The notes under the pieces were generated by a model. It was given only the letters and a program-made list of their open reading frames with translations, ran no database searches and was not told where the DNA came from. A stretch of DNA of 37,447 nt from Armatimonadota bacterium. Its GTDB lineage: Bacteria; Armatimonadota; UBA5829. The stretch's first letter is position 1. Each line of letters opens with the position of its first letter. A program made the position numbers and the translations under genes. Shown one piece after another: positions 24,288-31,374 of the stretch. Location: the NCBI GenBank assembly GCA_029907315.1, contig JARYME010000022.1, positions 1 through 37,447 of the forward strand, given 5' to 3'.

Positions 24288-25195
24288 CTCGCAAACCTGT
24301 TTCGGCTTCGCAACAAGTCTTCATAATAGAGAAACTGCTGAGCCCACCCGGCCAATGAGCCATAACGTTCAGCAAACACTGCCATTATCCGGGCGTAGAG
24401 ACGATCGGTAAGCGCTCTTCCTTCGAAATCGAGACCCCACAGTCGATTTGCTAGCTGCTTCACGTGCGTGTCGACGGGCACAGCTTCGTCCTTATCAAGG
24501 GCGAACAGACACACGCAGTCGGCTATCTTGCGGCCGACTCCTCGAAGAGACATCAGCTCCTGACGAGCCTCAATGTAAGGTCTGCTGCGGAGAGAATCTA
24601 GCCAATTTTCACCACGTTCCAGAAGCTGGCGAGCTACCAACTGCAAATTCCGACCCCTGAAGCCGAGTGATCCTGCGTCTGACAAGGCGTCAGCTGGCAT
24701 GGCTGCCAGTTTTTCAACCGACGGAAAACTGTAATAACAGGAACCTGCCTGTTCACAAACTAGATCACCGTATCGCAAGGACAAAGCTTCAATGGCAGCA
24801 GATATTCGAGGTATACTATTGACCGCCGAGCAAACGAAACTGAGCAGAGTTTCTGTGGGTTCCTGCCTCAAGAGTCGGAGACCGTAGAATCTACGGATCA
24901 ATCCCGCCATATATTCGTCTGCCGCGGAGAGATGCCTATAGATCGATTCAACATCATCGTCAAGTCGTAAATAGTCCCGGACCAGCATCTCGTCCTCATC
25001 AGGAAGTGTCCGCCAGAAGAGCTGACCGCATTCCACATACAGATCGAGAACCTTACCTCTTACTACTCCTCGCCAGACTTGATTGTCGAGCTTGCGCCAC
25101 CGAAAAGCCTGTCCGCATGTAAAAGTAATATCGAGGTTCAGAGGCTGCCCTCTTAGGTCAAAACTGTAGTAACCAAATCCTGATGTGTATCGCAT
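24284..25195 (-). CDS. ogg: OGG1-like 8-oxoguanine DNA glycosylase/lyase
   Basis: A base-excision repair enzyme of the HhH-GPD superfamily, 303 aa. It removes 8-oxoguanine opposite cytosine and nicks the abasic site. The helix-hairpin-helix and active site read LRGVGRKIADCVCLFALDKD then AVPVDTHV. The catalytic lysine is K223 and the aspartate D242; this 19-residue spacing equals K249-D268 of human OGG1. The N-terminal domain (about 1-100) has FTFTCGQAFRWRK-like residues (ITFTCGQAFRW). This eukaryote-like OGG type is found in scattered bacteria, especially clostridia and Armatimonadota-like groups, alongside MutM/MutY systems. It is monocistronic and divergent from the histidine kinase gene. 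Confidence 0.94.
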   Translation of the reverse strand: MRYTSGFGYYSFDLRGQPLNLDITFTCGQAFRWRKLDNQVWRGVVRGKVLDLYVECGQLFWRTLPDEDEMLVRDYLRLDDDVESIYRHLSAADEYMAGLIRRFYGLRLLRQEPTETLLSFVCSAVNSIPRISAAIEALSLRYGDLVCEQAGSCYYSFPSVEKLAAMPADALSDAGSLGFRGRNLQLVARQLLERGENWLDSLRSRPYIEARQELMSLRGVGRKIADCVCLFALDKDEAVPVDTHVKQLANRLWGLDFEGRALTDRLYARIMAVFAERYGSLAGWAQQFLYYEDLLRSRNRFAS

Positions 25196-25216
25196 ACGGC
25201 AAGGTCAACGCAACGT

Positions 25217-25246
25217 TTGCAGACAGCTCCAACTGTCTATTATAAT
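25217..25246 (+). promoter_or_regulatory. Promoter of the kinase-regulator operon
   Basis: Plus strand: perfect -10 TATAAT (25241-25246) with a weak -35 TTGCAG (25217-25222) at 18 bp. It lies 32 bp before the TTG start of the histidine kinase. Confidence 0.5.
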
Positions 25247-25278
25247 TCACATTCGACTATTGTCTGGAGGGCCGAGAT

Positions 25279-26346
25279 TTGAGCGCTCTGGAGTACCTTG
25301 ATTCGCCCGAACGTGGGGTTGTCCTGCTCGATCTCGATTACAGAATAAATTCTGCAAATCACCGAGCAGCAGAACTTTTCGGCGTAAAGCTCGACCAACT
25401 TATAGGGTCGCCTCTGCCAAGCTGGATCAAAACACGACCGAAAAGTCTCGACGACGTTATCGAGGAAGTATTGTATCCACATTTCGGGCCTAACACCGTT
25501 CTGCACCGCTATTCGGGACCAGTTTACGGGCTTCAAAACAATCTGGTCGGCAGAGTCGAGATATACAGCGACATAACCGCAAGGCGAAGGTTGGAAACTG
25601 AGATTTTGGAGCGCAACCGCGAACTTGCCGAACTCAACAAACGCCTGCAAGAGACTCAAGAGGAGCTGCTCAGATCGGAAAGGCTCCGTACTCTAGGCGA
25701 AATGGCAGCCGGTATCGCTCATGATATAAACAATGCCCTAGGCATAGTGTTGGGCAATGTGCAGTTGGCCAAACGTCGGATTCCTGAGGATCCAGAGTGC
25801 TTGCGATGCATAGAGAGCATAGAAATGGCAGCAAAAGATGCTGCCGATACTGTAAGGAAACTCAAGGAAATAGGGAGGCCTGTGGATCGATCGCGCTACC
25901 GGCCTATTGACCTTGGTGCACTCACCGAGTCGGTAATCGCGGCTATGACTCCCCAATGGCAAGAACAAGATAAACAAATAGATATAACGGCCGACCTCCA
26001 ACCTGGTTGTACAGTTGAAGGAGACGAAGCGGAACTGCGTGAAGCACTCACTAATGTTATGCTGAACGCGGTACAAGCCATTAATAGGCAAGGTGCCATA
26101 AAAGTGGCAGTCCACAAAAACAGCAGTCAGGTCGTGCTGACGGTCGCTGATAGCGGAATAGGGATGAGCGAAGAGACGAAAAAGAGAGTTTTTGACCCGT
26201 TCTTCACGACTCGAGGATCCGCAGGAACAGGATTGGGTATGAGCATGGTGGCAGCGATAGTCATGCGCCACAATGGCAAGGTGAAGGTCGAGTCTGAACA
26301 GGGAAAAGGGACCATCGTTGCCCTGTGTTTCCCTCTTGCCGAGTAA
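25279..26346 (+). CDS. PAS-domain sensor histidine kinase (NtrB/FlgS-like, soluble)
   Basis: A 355-residue cytoplasmic histidine kinase that should phosphorylate the regulator next to it. It has a PAS domain at about 8-105 and a coiled coil at 100-135. The HisKA box [16 protein letters not shown] has phospho-acceptor H148. The ATPase domain has the N box around N259/N263, G1 DSGIG (291-295), FDPFFTTR (305-312) and GTGLGMSM (316-323). No membrane segment is visible, so it senses an internal signal, as NtrB, FleS and FlgS do. The start is TTG at 25279, supported by GGAGGG seven bases upstream. The regulator starts 31 bp downstream. Confidence 0.95.
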   Translation: MSALEYLDSPERGVVLLDLDYRINSANHRAAELFGVKLDQLIGSPLPSWIKTRPKSLDDVIEEVLYPHFGPNTVLHRYSGPVYGLQNNLVGRVEIYSDITARRRLETEILERNRELAELNKRLQETQEELLRSERLRTLGEMAAGIAHDINNALGIVLGNVQLAKRRIPEDPECLRCIESIEMAAKDAADTVRKLKEIGRPVDRSRYRPIDLGALTESVIAAMTPQWQEQDKQIDITADLQPGCTVEGDEAELREALTNVMLNAVQAINRQGAIKVAVHKNSSQVVLTVADSGIGMSEETKKRVFDPFFTTRGSAGTGLGMSMVAAIVMRHNGKVKVESEQGKGTIVALCFPLAE

Positions 26347-26377
26347 ACTCCGGAGTCCACCGAACAGTCTGCAGGCG

Positions 26378-27781
26378 ATGGGTGCTCAACGATCTATTCT
26401 TATCGTAGATGACGAATTCGGCATGCGGGATATGCTGTCGCGCGCTTTCGGCGAGCTAGGATATCGCACTCGTACTGAACCGGATGGTCCGTCTGCACTG
26501 CGTGCGGCTCAAGAAGATTATTTTGACGCGGTCGTACTAGATCTCAGTATGCCCGGAATGAATGGACTGGAAGTCCTGCGACAACTGAAAGAGCACTATG
26601 ACCTACCTGTTGTCATCATAACCGCTTATGGTAGCACGCAAACAGCCATCGATGCTCTCCGACTCGGTGCTTATGACTACGTAACAAAGCCTTTTGAACT
26701 TGAGGAGCTGCAAACACTCGTAGAACGCGCTGCAGAACGCAAGCGGCTGATAGACGAGAACAACTTCCTTAGAAGTGAACTGAGGAAAAGGTACGACTTC
26801 GACAACATAATCGGTCAAGACCCAGATACTCAGCGCGCCTATATAATTGCCGCTCAAGTTGCCAGGACTGACGCGACTGTGCTGCTGTTGGGCGAAACAG
26901 GAACCGGCAAGGAGTATCTTGCAAGAACCATCCATTATCAAAGCGACCGAGCAGACAAGCCATTTGTCAAGGTAAACTGCGCAGCTCTTCCTGAAACATT
27001 GCTGGAATCTGAACTCTTCGGACACGAAAAAGGCGCGTTTACACACGCCGTTGCCAGGCGAATAGGACGTTTTGAGGCGGCAAACGAAGGCACAATTTTT
27101 CTAGATGAGATCGGCGAGATGAGCCCTAGCGTACAGGCAAAGCTTCTGAGGGTGCTTCAAGAGAAACAGTTCGAACGAGTTGGCGGCAGCGAGACCATAT
27201 CTGTCGACGTGCGCGTAATTGCTGCTACCAACTGCGACCTCGAAGCAGCCGTAAAAGAAAACAGATTCCGCAAGGATTTATACTATCGCCTGAACGTGGT
27301 TTCCATACACCTACCCCCTCTCCGAAAACGTGGTAACGATATCGAGATCTTTGCTCAGCATTTCTTGCACCACTATGCGAAGGAAATGGGCAGGCCGGCA
27401 AAGCGATTCTCTGAAGAAGCAATGAACGCAATAAGATCACATACCTGGCCGGGAAACATTAGGGAACTTGAGAACGCCGTTCAGCGAGCGGTTATACTGT
27501 GCAACGGCGAAACAATTCGACCGGAACACCTCATGATTCAACCAACCGACCATAAACTCAGGTTATACGAAAGCACCCAAGTGAACTCACGCTTCGACCC
27601 AGAAGAAGCTGGGGTTGAAACACTGCCGGCAACAGCATCGTTGAAAGAAGTTGAGTCGTTTCATATAAAGCGGGTGTTGGAGTACACCAAATGGAATCAG
27701 TCTGCAGCTGCACAGATACTGGGCATAGACAGAAAAACGCTGCGGAACAAGATTAGAGATTACAAGCTGCAGAGGTCATGA
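26378..27781 (+). CDS. Sigma-54-dependent response regulator (NtrC family) with GAFTHA loop
   Basis: A 467-residue NtrC-type activator in three parts. The receiver domain (1-120) has D11/D12, phospho-acceptor D55, T82 and K104. The AAA+ domain (about 140-380) has Walker A GETGTGKE (172-179), Walker B IFLDEI (240-245) and the [15 protein letters not shown] segment. The C-terminal Fis-type HTH is [18 protein letters not shown]. The loop that touches sigma-54, nearly always GAFTGA, reads GAFTHA (219-224). All other motifs needed for ATP hydrolysis look intact. ATG at 26378 is preferred: it opens directly into the receiver fold, whereas the longer frame starts inside the kinase gene. It is convergent with fliM, with 12 bp between the stop codons. 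Confidence 0.95.
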   Translation: MGAQRSILIVDDEFGMRDMLSRAFGELGYRTRTEPDGPSALRAAQEDYFDAVVLDLSMPGMNGLEVLRQLKEHYDLPVVIITAYGSTQTAIDALRLGAYDYVTKPFELEELQTLVERAAERKRLIDENNFLRSELRKRYDFDNIIGQDPDTQRAYIIAAQVARTDATVLLLGETGTGKEYLARTIHYQSDRADKPFVKVNCAALPETLLESELFGHEKGAFTHAVARRIGRFEAANEGTIFLDEIGEMSPSVQAKLLRVLQEKQFERVGGSETISVDVRVIAATNCDLEAAVKENRFRKDLYYRLNVVSIHLPPLRKRGNDIEIFAQHFLHHYAKEMGRPAKRFSEEAMNAIRSHTWPGNIRELENAVQRAVILCNGETIRPEHLMIQPTDHKLRLYESTQVNSRFDPEEAGVETLPATASLKEVESFHIKRVLEYTKWNQSAAAQILGIDRKTLRNKIRDYKLQRS

Positions 27782-27793
27782 CCAGAAACAAGA

Positions 27794-28777
27794 CTACTCT
27801 TGTCCATTTGCGGGCGACTTCAGAACCTTGGAGATCTTCACTGCAAGCGTATTGCCCGAGCGCCCCAAGATGCCAGCAAATGTAGGGACGTTATCGACCC
27901 ACAGTTCCACAGGTCGATCGGCTTTTACTGGCAGACGAATTAAGTCACCGACTTCCAAATTGACCACGTCGCTTAGCGGTAGTTCTGTTCTTCCCAAAAT
28001 CGCGCGACACTCAAGCTCGACCTCCTCGAATGGTTTTTTGACCAACTCGTTGATCCCACCCTTGTGCAGTTGCGAGGAGGACGGCTTACCGGTTTCCAGC
28101 GACGGAAGAACAGACTCGATAGCAGAAGCCGGTAGGCATATGCTCATCATGCTCGTCTGGTCGAGAATCGCAACTTCAGAGCTGGAGACTAGCACTGGCT
28201 CGTTGGGAAGTAGTACCTGCCTGGTCGTAGACTCCGTGAAAAGCGCGGAGATCTTCGGTTGGAATAGTATGCTCGCAGCCCAGGCTTCCGAATATCGCCT
28301 GAGCACCATTTCTATGATGGGTCTAAAGAGAGCTTTGTCTACATCGGTTATGTTGGATACCAGCACATCGGAGACCCTGGGCGCGCCGGCAAGTAAATCA
28401 ACGCAGGCGCCAACCAGAGCAGGGTTGAACTCAAAAATTGCAACTGATGCAAGGGGCTCCAGGTTCACCTCAGCGAACAGTGTGGGCTCGGGCACTGTAG
28501 AACAGTATTCGCGATAGGTAAGCTGATCAAGCGCCAGCAGTTCAGCCTGAACTTCAACGCGCAGAATCGAAGCCAATCCAGCTGCTACTGAGGAGCAATG
28601 CCTGCTGTGGATGGCGTTCAGTGCACGCAGGTGATCCTTGGAAAACCTGTCTGGGCGTGTAAAGTCGTAAACCCGAATTGCCGCGCCGGCACTTTTACCG
28701 CCTTCTTCGAGGCCGCCCGCAGCCTTGTAAGATTCTATTAGTGCGTCTATTTCTTCTTGGCTAAGTATGTCAGCCAC
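27794..28777 (-). CDS. fliM: Flagellar motor switch protein FliM
   Basis: A 327-residue C-ring protein that binds CheY-P and sets rotation direction. The N-terminal CheY-binding segment is LSQEEIDALI (residues 5-14). The middle domain has YDFTRPDRFSKDHLRALNAIH and LFAEVNLEPLASVAIFEFNPAL. The SpoA/SwrA-like C-terminal domain (about 250-320) has LPLSDVVNLEVGDLIRL. The FliG-binding GGxG loop after the NPALVGACVDLL helix reads AGAPR and lacks the expected glycines. The start is GTG at 28777, needed for the MADILSQEEIDAL N-terminus; its ribosome-binding site is weak. No other flagellar gene lies beside it, so the switch gene is separated from any main flagellar cluster. The sigma-54 gene is divergent. 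Confidence 0.93.
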   Translation of the reverse strand: MADILSQEEIDALIESYKAAGGLEEGGKSAGAAIRVYDFTRPDRFSKDHLRALNAIHSRHCSSVAAGLASILRVEVQAELLALDQLTYREYCSTVPEPTLFAEVNLEPLASVAIFEFNPALVGACVDLLAGAPRVSDVLVSNITDVDKALFRPIIEMVLRRYSEAWAASILFQPKISALFTESTTRQVLLPNEPVLVSSSEVAILDQTSMMSICLPASAIESVLPSLETGKPSSSQLHKGGINELVKKPFEEVELECRAILGRTELPLSDVVNLEVGDLIRLPVKADRPVELWVDNVPTFAGILGRSGNTLAVKISKVLKSPANGQE

Positions 28778-29018
28778 CAGAGACTCGTTACGCTAAGCAA
28801 TTTTGTTCGGTCCCGCAAGAAGGTAAGAAGACCGAACTACGACTAGTGATTTCCCTACAAACTATTTTGGCAACTACAACCAACGCTCATTAGACCCATT
28901 TGAACCAGTAAATCGCTCTGAAGTTTCTGCTCGATCACGACCGATAATACTTCCTGAACGCAGTACCCTACTGCGGAAAAAGAGCCAATAGGCTTCCGGA
29001 GGTTCGGTTCACCACCCG
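28778..29018 (+). other. Divergent fliM / rpoN intergenic region with inverted repeat
   Basis: This 241-bp region holds both sets of start signals. An 8-bp inverted repeat (GTTCGGTC at 28805-28812, GACCGAAC at 28830-28837) lies about 30 bp upstream of fliM and could be an operator or leader hairpin. On the plus strand GATAAT (28943-28948) is a possible rpoN -10 without a good -35. GGAGG before rpoN is 16 bases from its ATG, longer than usual. A minus-strand TGGC...GCA arrangement (28972-28988) fits GG-N10-GC spacing only loosely. Confidence 0.5.
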
Positions 29019-30416
29019 ATGCAGGGACTTGTGCTGACCCAAAGACAAGAACAGCGACCACTCCCCGTTCAAATCCAGGCAAACGCTATTCTTGGTATGA
29101 ACACGCTGGATTTGCAGCGTTTCATCGAGACAGAATCCGCGGAAAACCCGGCGCTATCTGTAGATGAAACTGCTCGGTGCGCAGTATGCGGTTTCTTGAG
29201 AGCAAACAAGATATGTCCTGTGTGCGGTTCCACTGAGCGGAAGAAAGACGCTACCAGTTATGCTGATCAACACCCGGAATCACAATTCGCCTTATTAGCA
29301 GACCATTACAACTCATACGACCCGTTTAGAACAGTAGCCGCAGGCACGGATTTGAAGGAATACCTGAAATACCAGTCCAGTCTTGTGCTCAGCGGCCGTG
29401 CAGCACAAATAGCGGAATTCCTGATCGAGCTAATCGACGAGGATGGATACCTCAGAGAGCCACTTTTCGACATAGCGGAGCAGTTTGCTGCAGCGGTACC
29501 GGAAGTAGAGGCTGTCCTGTCTGTAGTTCAGACGTTCGATCCTCCCGGAATAGCAGCTCGCAACCTGAGAGAGTGTTTGCTAATTCAAGTCAGAAGCCTC
29601 GAAACATCACACCCGTTGGCGCAGCTGACTGAACGTGTGTTGAACGACCATTGGGAAGATTTCTCTAGGCTCAGGATTAAACAGATAGCAGCAAAGCTAC
29701 GGATCCCGGTGGACACTGTCAAAGAGGTGCAAAATTTCGTTCGAACGAACCTTAATCCATATCCTGCTTCAGCATTCCGCCAGCCGTTTAGGAAACTGGA
29801 AGCACGTGAGACGACTACGGCGGTGCCCGACGTAGCCGTTTTGCGCATATCCGATGAGCTCGTCGTGCAAACCATAGACTGGCTTGACCAGCTGATCGGG
29901 CTAGACAAAACTTACGAAAGAATGTATCAACTTGTGAAGTGCCGCCAAGCAAACCTGGACGAAAACGAACGCAAGCACGTAAAGGACTATGTTGACCGAG
30001 CTCGTAGCATTCTGGAGTTCATCGAGTTAAGAAAACGCACATTGGGAATCGTAGCCAAGGCAGTAATCGAGCACCAAAAGGACTACGTGCTTTACGGTCC
30101 GAGCCACATGAAGCCGCTGCGTCAAAAGGAAATAGCGATGGAACTTGGTCTGAGCGAGTCGACCGTTTCCCGAGCACTAGCAAATAAGTACTGTAGGCTG
30201 CCGTCGGGGGAGCTGGTTAGTTTCGATGTTTTCTTCGATTCGGCACTGCCAATCAGGGAAATGATCAGCCGCCTGATTTCAATATCGCCTCGTCCCCTTT
30301 CTGATAGCGAGATCACAAAATATCTTGCTGAGCAAGGAGTTGTCGTGGCTCGGCGAACTGTGGCAAAGTACCGCAGCCAACTCCGCTTGCCGCCCTACAC
30401 ACTGCGAACCGCCTAA
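29019..30416 (+). CDS. rpoN: RNA polymerase sigma-54 factor with cysteine-pair insertion
   Basis: Sigma-54 directs RNA polymerase to -24/-12 promoters and needs an AAA+ activator; 465 aa. Region I (1-46) has a Q-rich start (LTQRQEQ...QIQANAILGMNTLDLQ) that departs from the usual QLQQAIRLLQ, and ends ENPAL as usual. Right after it comes C54-x2-C57-x8-C66-x2-C69, a zinc-knuckle-like CAVCG/CPVCG pair where most homologues have an acidic or variable region II. The core-binding domain follows (about 105-300: FDPPGIAARNLRECL and the NLNPYPAS segment). The DNA-binding part has QKEIAMELGLSESTVSRA and the RpoN box ARRTVAKYR (444-452). The start ATG fits family length; the ribosome-binding site is distant. 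It is located next to its probable activator pair. Confidence 0.96.
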   Translation: MQGLVLTQRQEQRPLPVQIQANAILGMNTLDLQRFIETESAENPALSVDETARCAVCGFLRANKICPVCGSTERKKDATSYADQHPESQFALLADHYNSYDPFRTVAAGTDLKEYLKYQSSLVLSGRAAQIAEFLIELIDEDGYLREPLFDIAEQFAAAVPEVEAVLSVVQTFDPPGIAARNLRECLLIQVRSLETSHPLAQLTERVLNDHWEDFSRLRIKQIAAKLRIPVDTVKEVQNFVRTNLNPYPASAFRQPFRKLEARETTTAVPDVAVLRISDELVVQTIDWLDQLIGLDKTYERMYQLVKCRQANLDENERKHVKDYVDRARSILEFIELRKRTLGIVAKAVIEHQKDYVLYGPSHMKPLRQKEIAMELGLSESTVSRALANKYCRLPSGELVSFDVFFDSALPIREMISRLISISPRPLSDSEITKYLAEQGVVVARRTVAKYRSQLRLPPYTLRTA

Positions 30417-30523
30417 TCTTAAGGACGCGAGTAAGCGACGCATTGAACCACTTTGTATCGTCTTGTCCGCACTTGCACATGAACCGTCGGCACCGTGCAG
30501 TCCAAACCATGAAGCGGCACTTG

Positions 30524-30532
30524 TGATAGAAT
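30524..30532 (+). promoter_or_regulatory. Possible extended -10 promoter of the rhomboid gene
   Basis: Plus strand: TGATAGAAT, an extended -10 with hexamer TAGAAT (30527-30532), 45 bp before the rhomboid ATG. No good -35 is visible at 16-18 bp. Confidence 0.4.
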
Positions 30533-30576
30533 TGTATGTCTACTACCCTACCCGGCCCAACAAGGAGCACTACTAG

Positions 30577-31371
30577 ATGATACCGCTTGCAGATGAAAAT
30601 CCGACCGGCAGCAAGCCCTACGTCGTCTACCTATTGATTGTCCTGAACATTTTCGTCTACGTAGTGGACTACTTGGGAACCCAGATAATCCGCGGGATAC
30701 CTATAAACGGGTTGTGGGATTACTCTATGGTGCCAGCTGCTGTGGTGACCAACTCACCGGTCCCGGTGAGAATACAATATGGTCCTTACGTGTTCACACT
30801 ACCCCATCAAGGACTGGACCCCCAGTGGCTGACGATTTTCACGTCGATGTTTATGCACGCCAGCATTGCTCATATCGGCGGGAATATGCTCTATCTCTGG
30901 ATATTCGGCAACAACGTGGAAGATGCCCTCGGACATCTGAGGTTTTTGTTTTTCTATCTGCTGTGCGGTGTAGCCGCGGCACTAGCACACATCTTCGCGA
31001 ACCCTATGTCGCAAGTTCCCACAGTGGGGGCGAGCGGAGCTATCGCTGGAGTCCTGGGCGCGTACTTTTACCTGTACCCTGCCAACCGAGTTAGGACCGT
31101 GGTATTTCTTGGTTTCTTCTGGGACCTTGTAGAGATTCCCGCCGTAATCGTTCTCGGCATATGGTTCTTGACGCAGCTTCTCAATCTGGGAGGAAGCGGC
31201 GGATATCTGCACGGCGGTGGCGGCGTAGCATATTGGGCACACGTGGGCGGTTTTGTCGCTGGTGTTATACTGATCGCATTGTTCGGCGGTACGAGATTGA
31301 GAAAGCCGAGACGTCGGTACTATGCCAGATTCGGCGAATATCGGTATTATCCGCTCAACAGATGGAGGTAA
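30577..31371 (+). CDS. Rhomboid family intramembrane serine protease
   Basis: A 264-residue, polytopic inner-membrane protease that cleaves transmembrane substrates. The catalytic dyad is S153 in GASG (151-154) and H222 in AYWAHVGG. The oxyanion/HxxGN-type motif AHIGGNMLYLWIFGNNVED lies at 98-116. About six membrane helices can be drawn between residues 15 and 240, followed by an Arg/Tyr-rich cytoplasmic tail (RKPRRRYYARFGEYRYYP). A Gly-rich loop (GGSGGYLHGGGG) precedes the last catalytic helix, typical of this bacterial subgroup. AAGGAG sits nine bases before the ATG. The ribosome-binding site of the next gene overlaps its stop, so translation is coupled. Confidence 0.95.
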   Translation: MIPLADENPTGSKPYVVYLLIVLNIFVYVVDYLGTQIIRGIPINGLWDYSMVPAAVVTNSPVPVRIQYGPYVFTLPHQGLDPQWLTIFTSMFMHASIAHIGGNMLYLWIFGNNVEDALGHLRFLFFYLLCGVAAALAHIFANPMSQVPTVGASGAIAGVLGAYFYLYPANRVRTVVFLGFFWDLVEIPAVIVLGIWFLTQLLNLGGSGGYLHGGGGVAYWAHVGGFVAGVILIALFGGTRLRKPRRRYYARFGEYRYYPLNRWR

Positions 31372-31374
31372 TCT

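Noticed and set aside
28972-28988. Sigma-54 promoter upstream of fliM on the minus strand
   Set aside because: GG-N10-GC spacing holds and TGGC is present, but the -12 half reads CCGCA, not TTGCA, and such matches are expected by chance in 240 bp.
28998-29014. tRNA T-arm-like GGTTCGGTTC before rpoN
   Set aside because: No cloverleaf can be drawn around it and the bases do not match the T-loop consensus.
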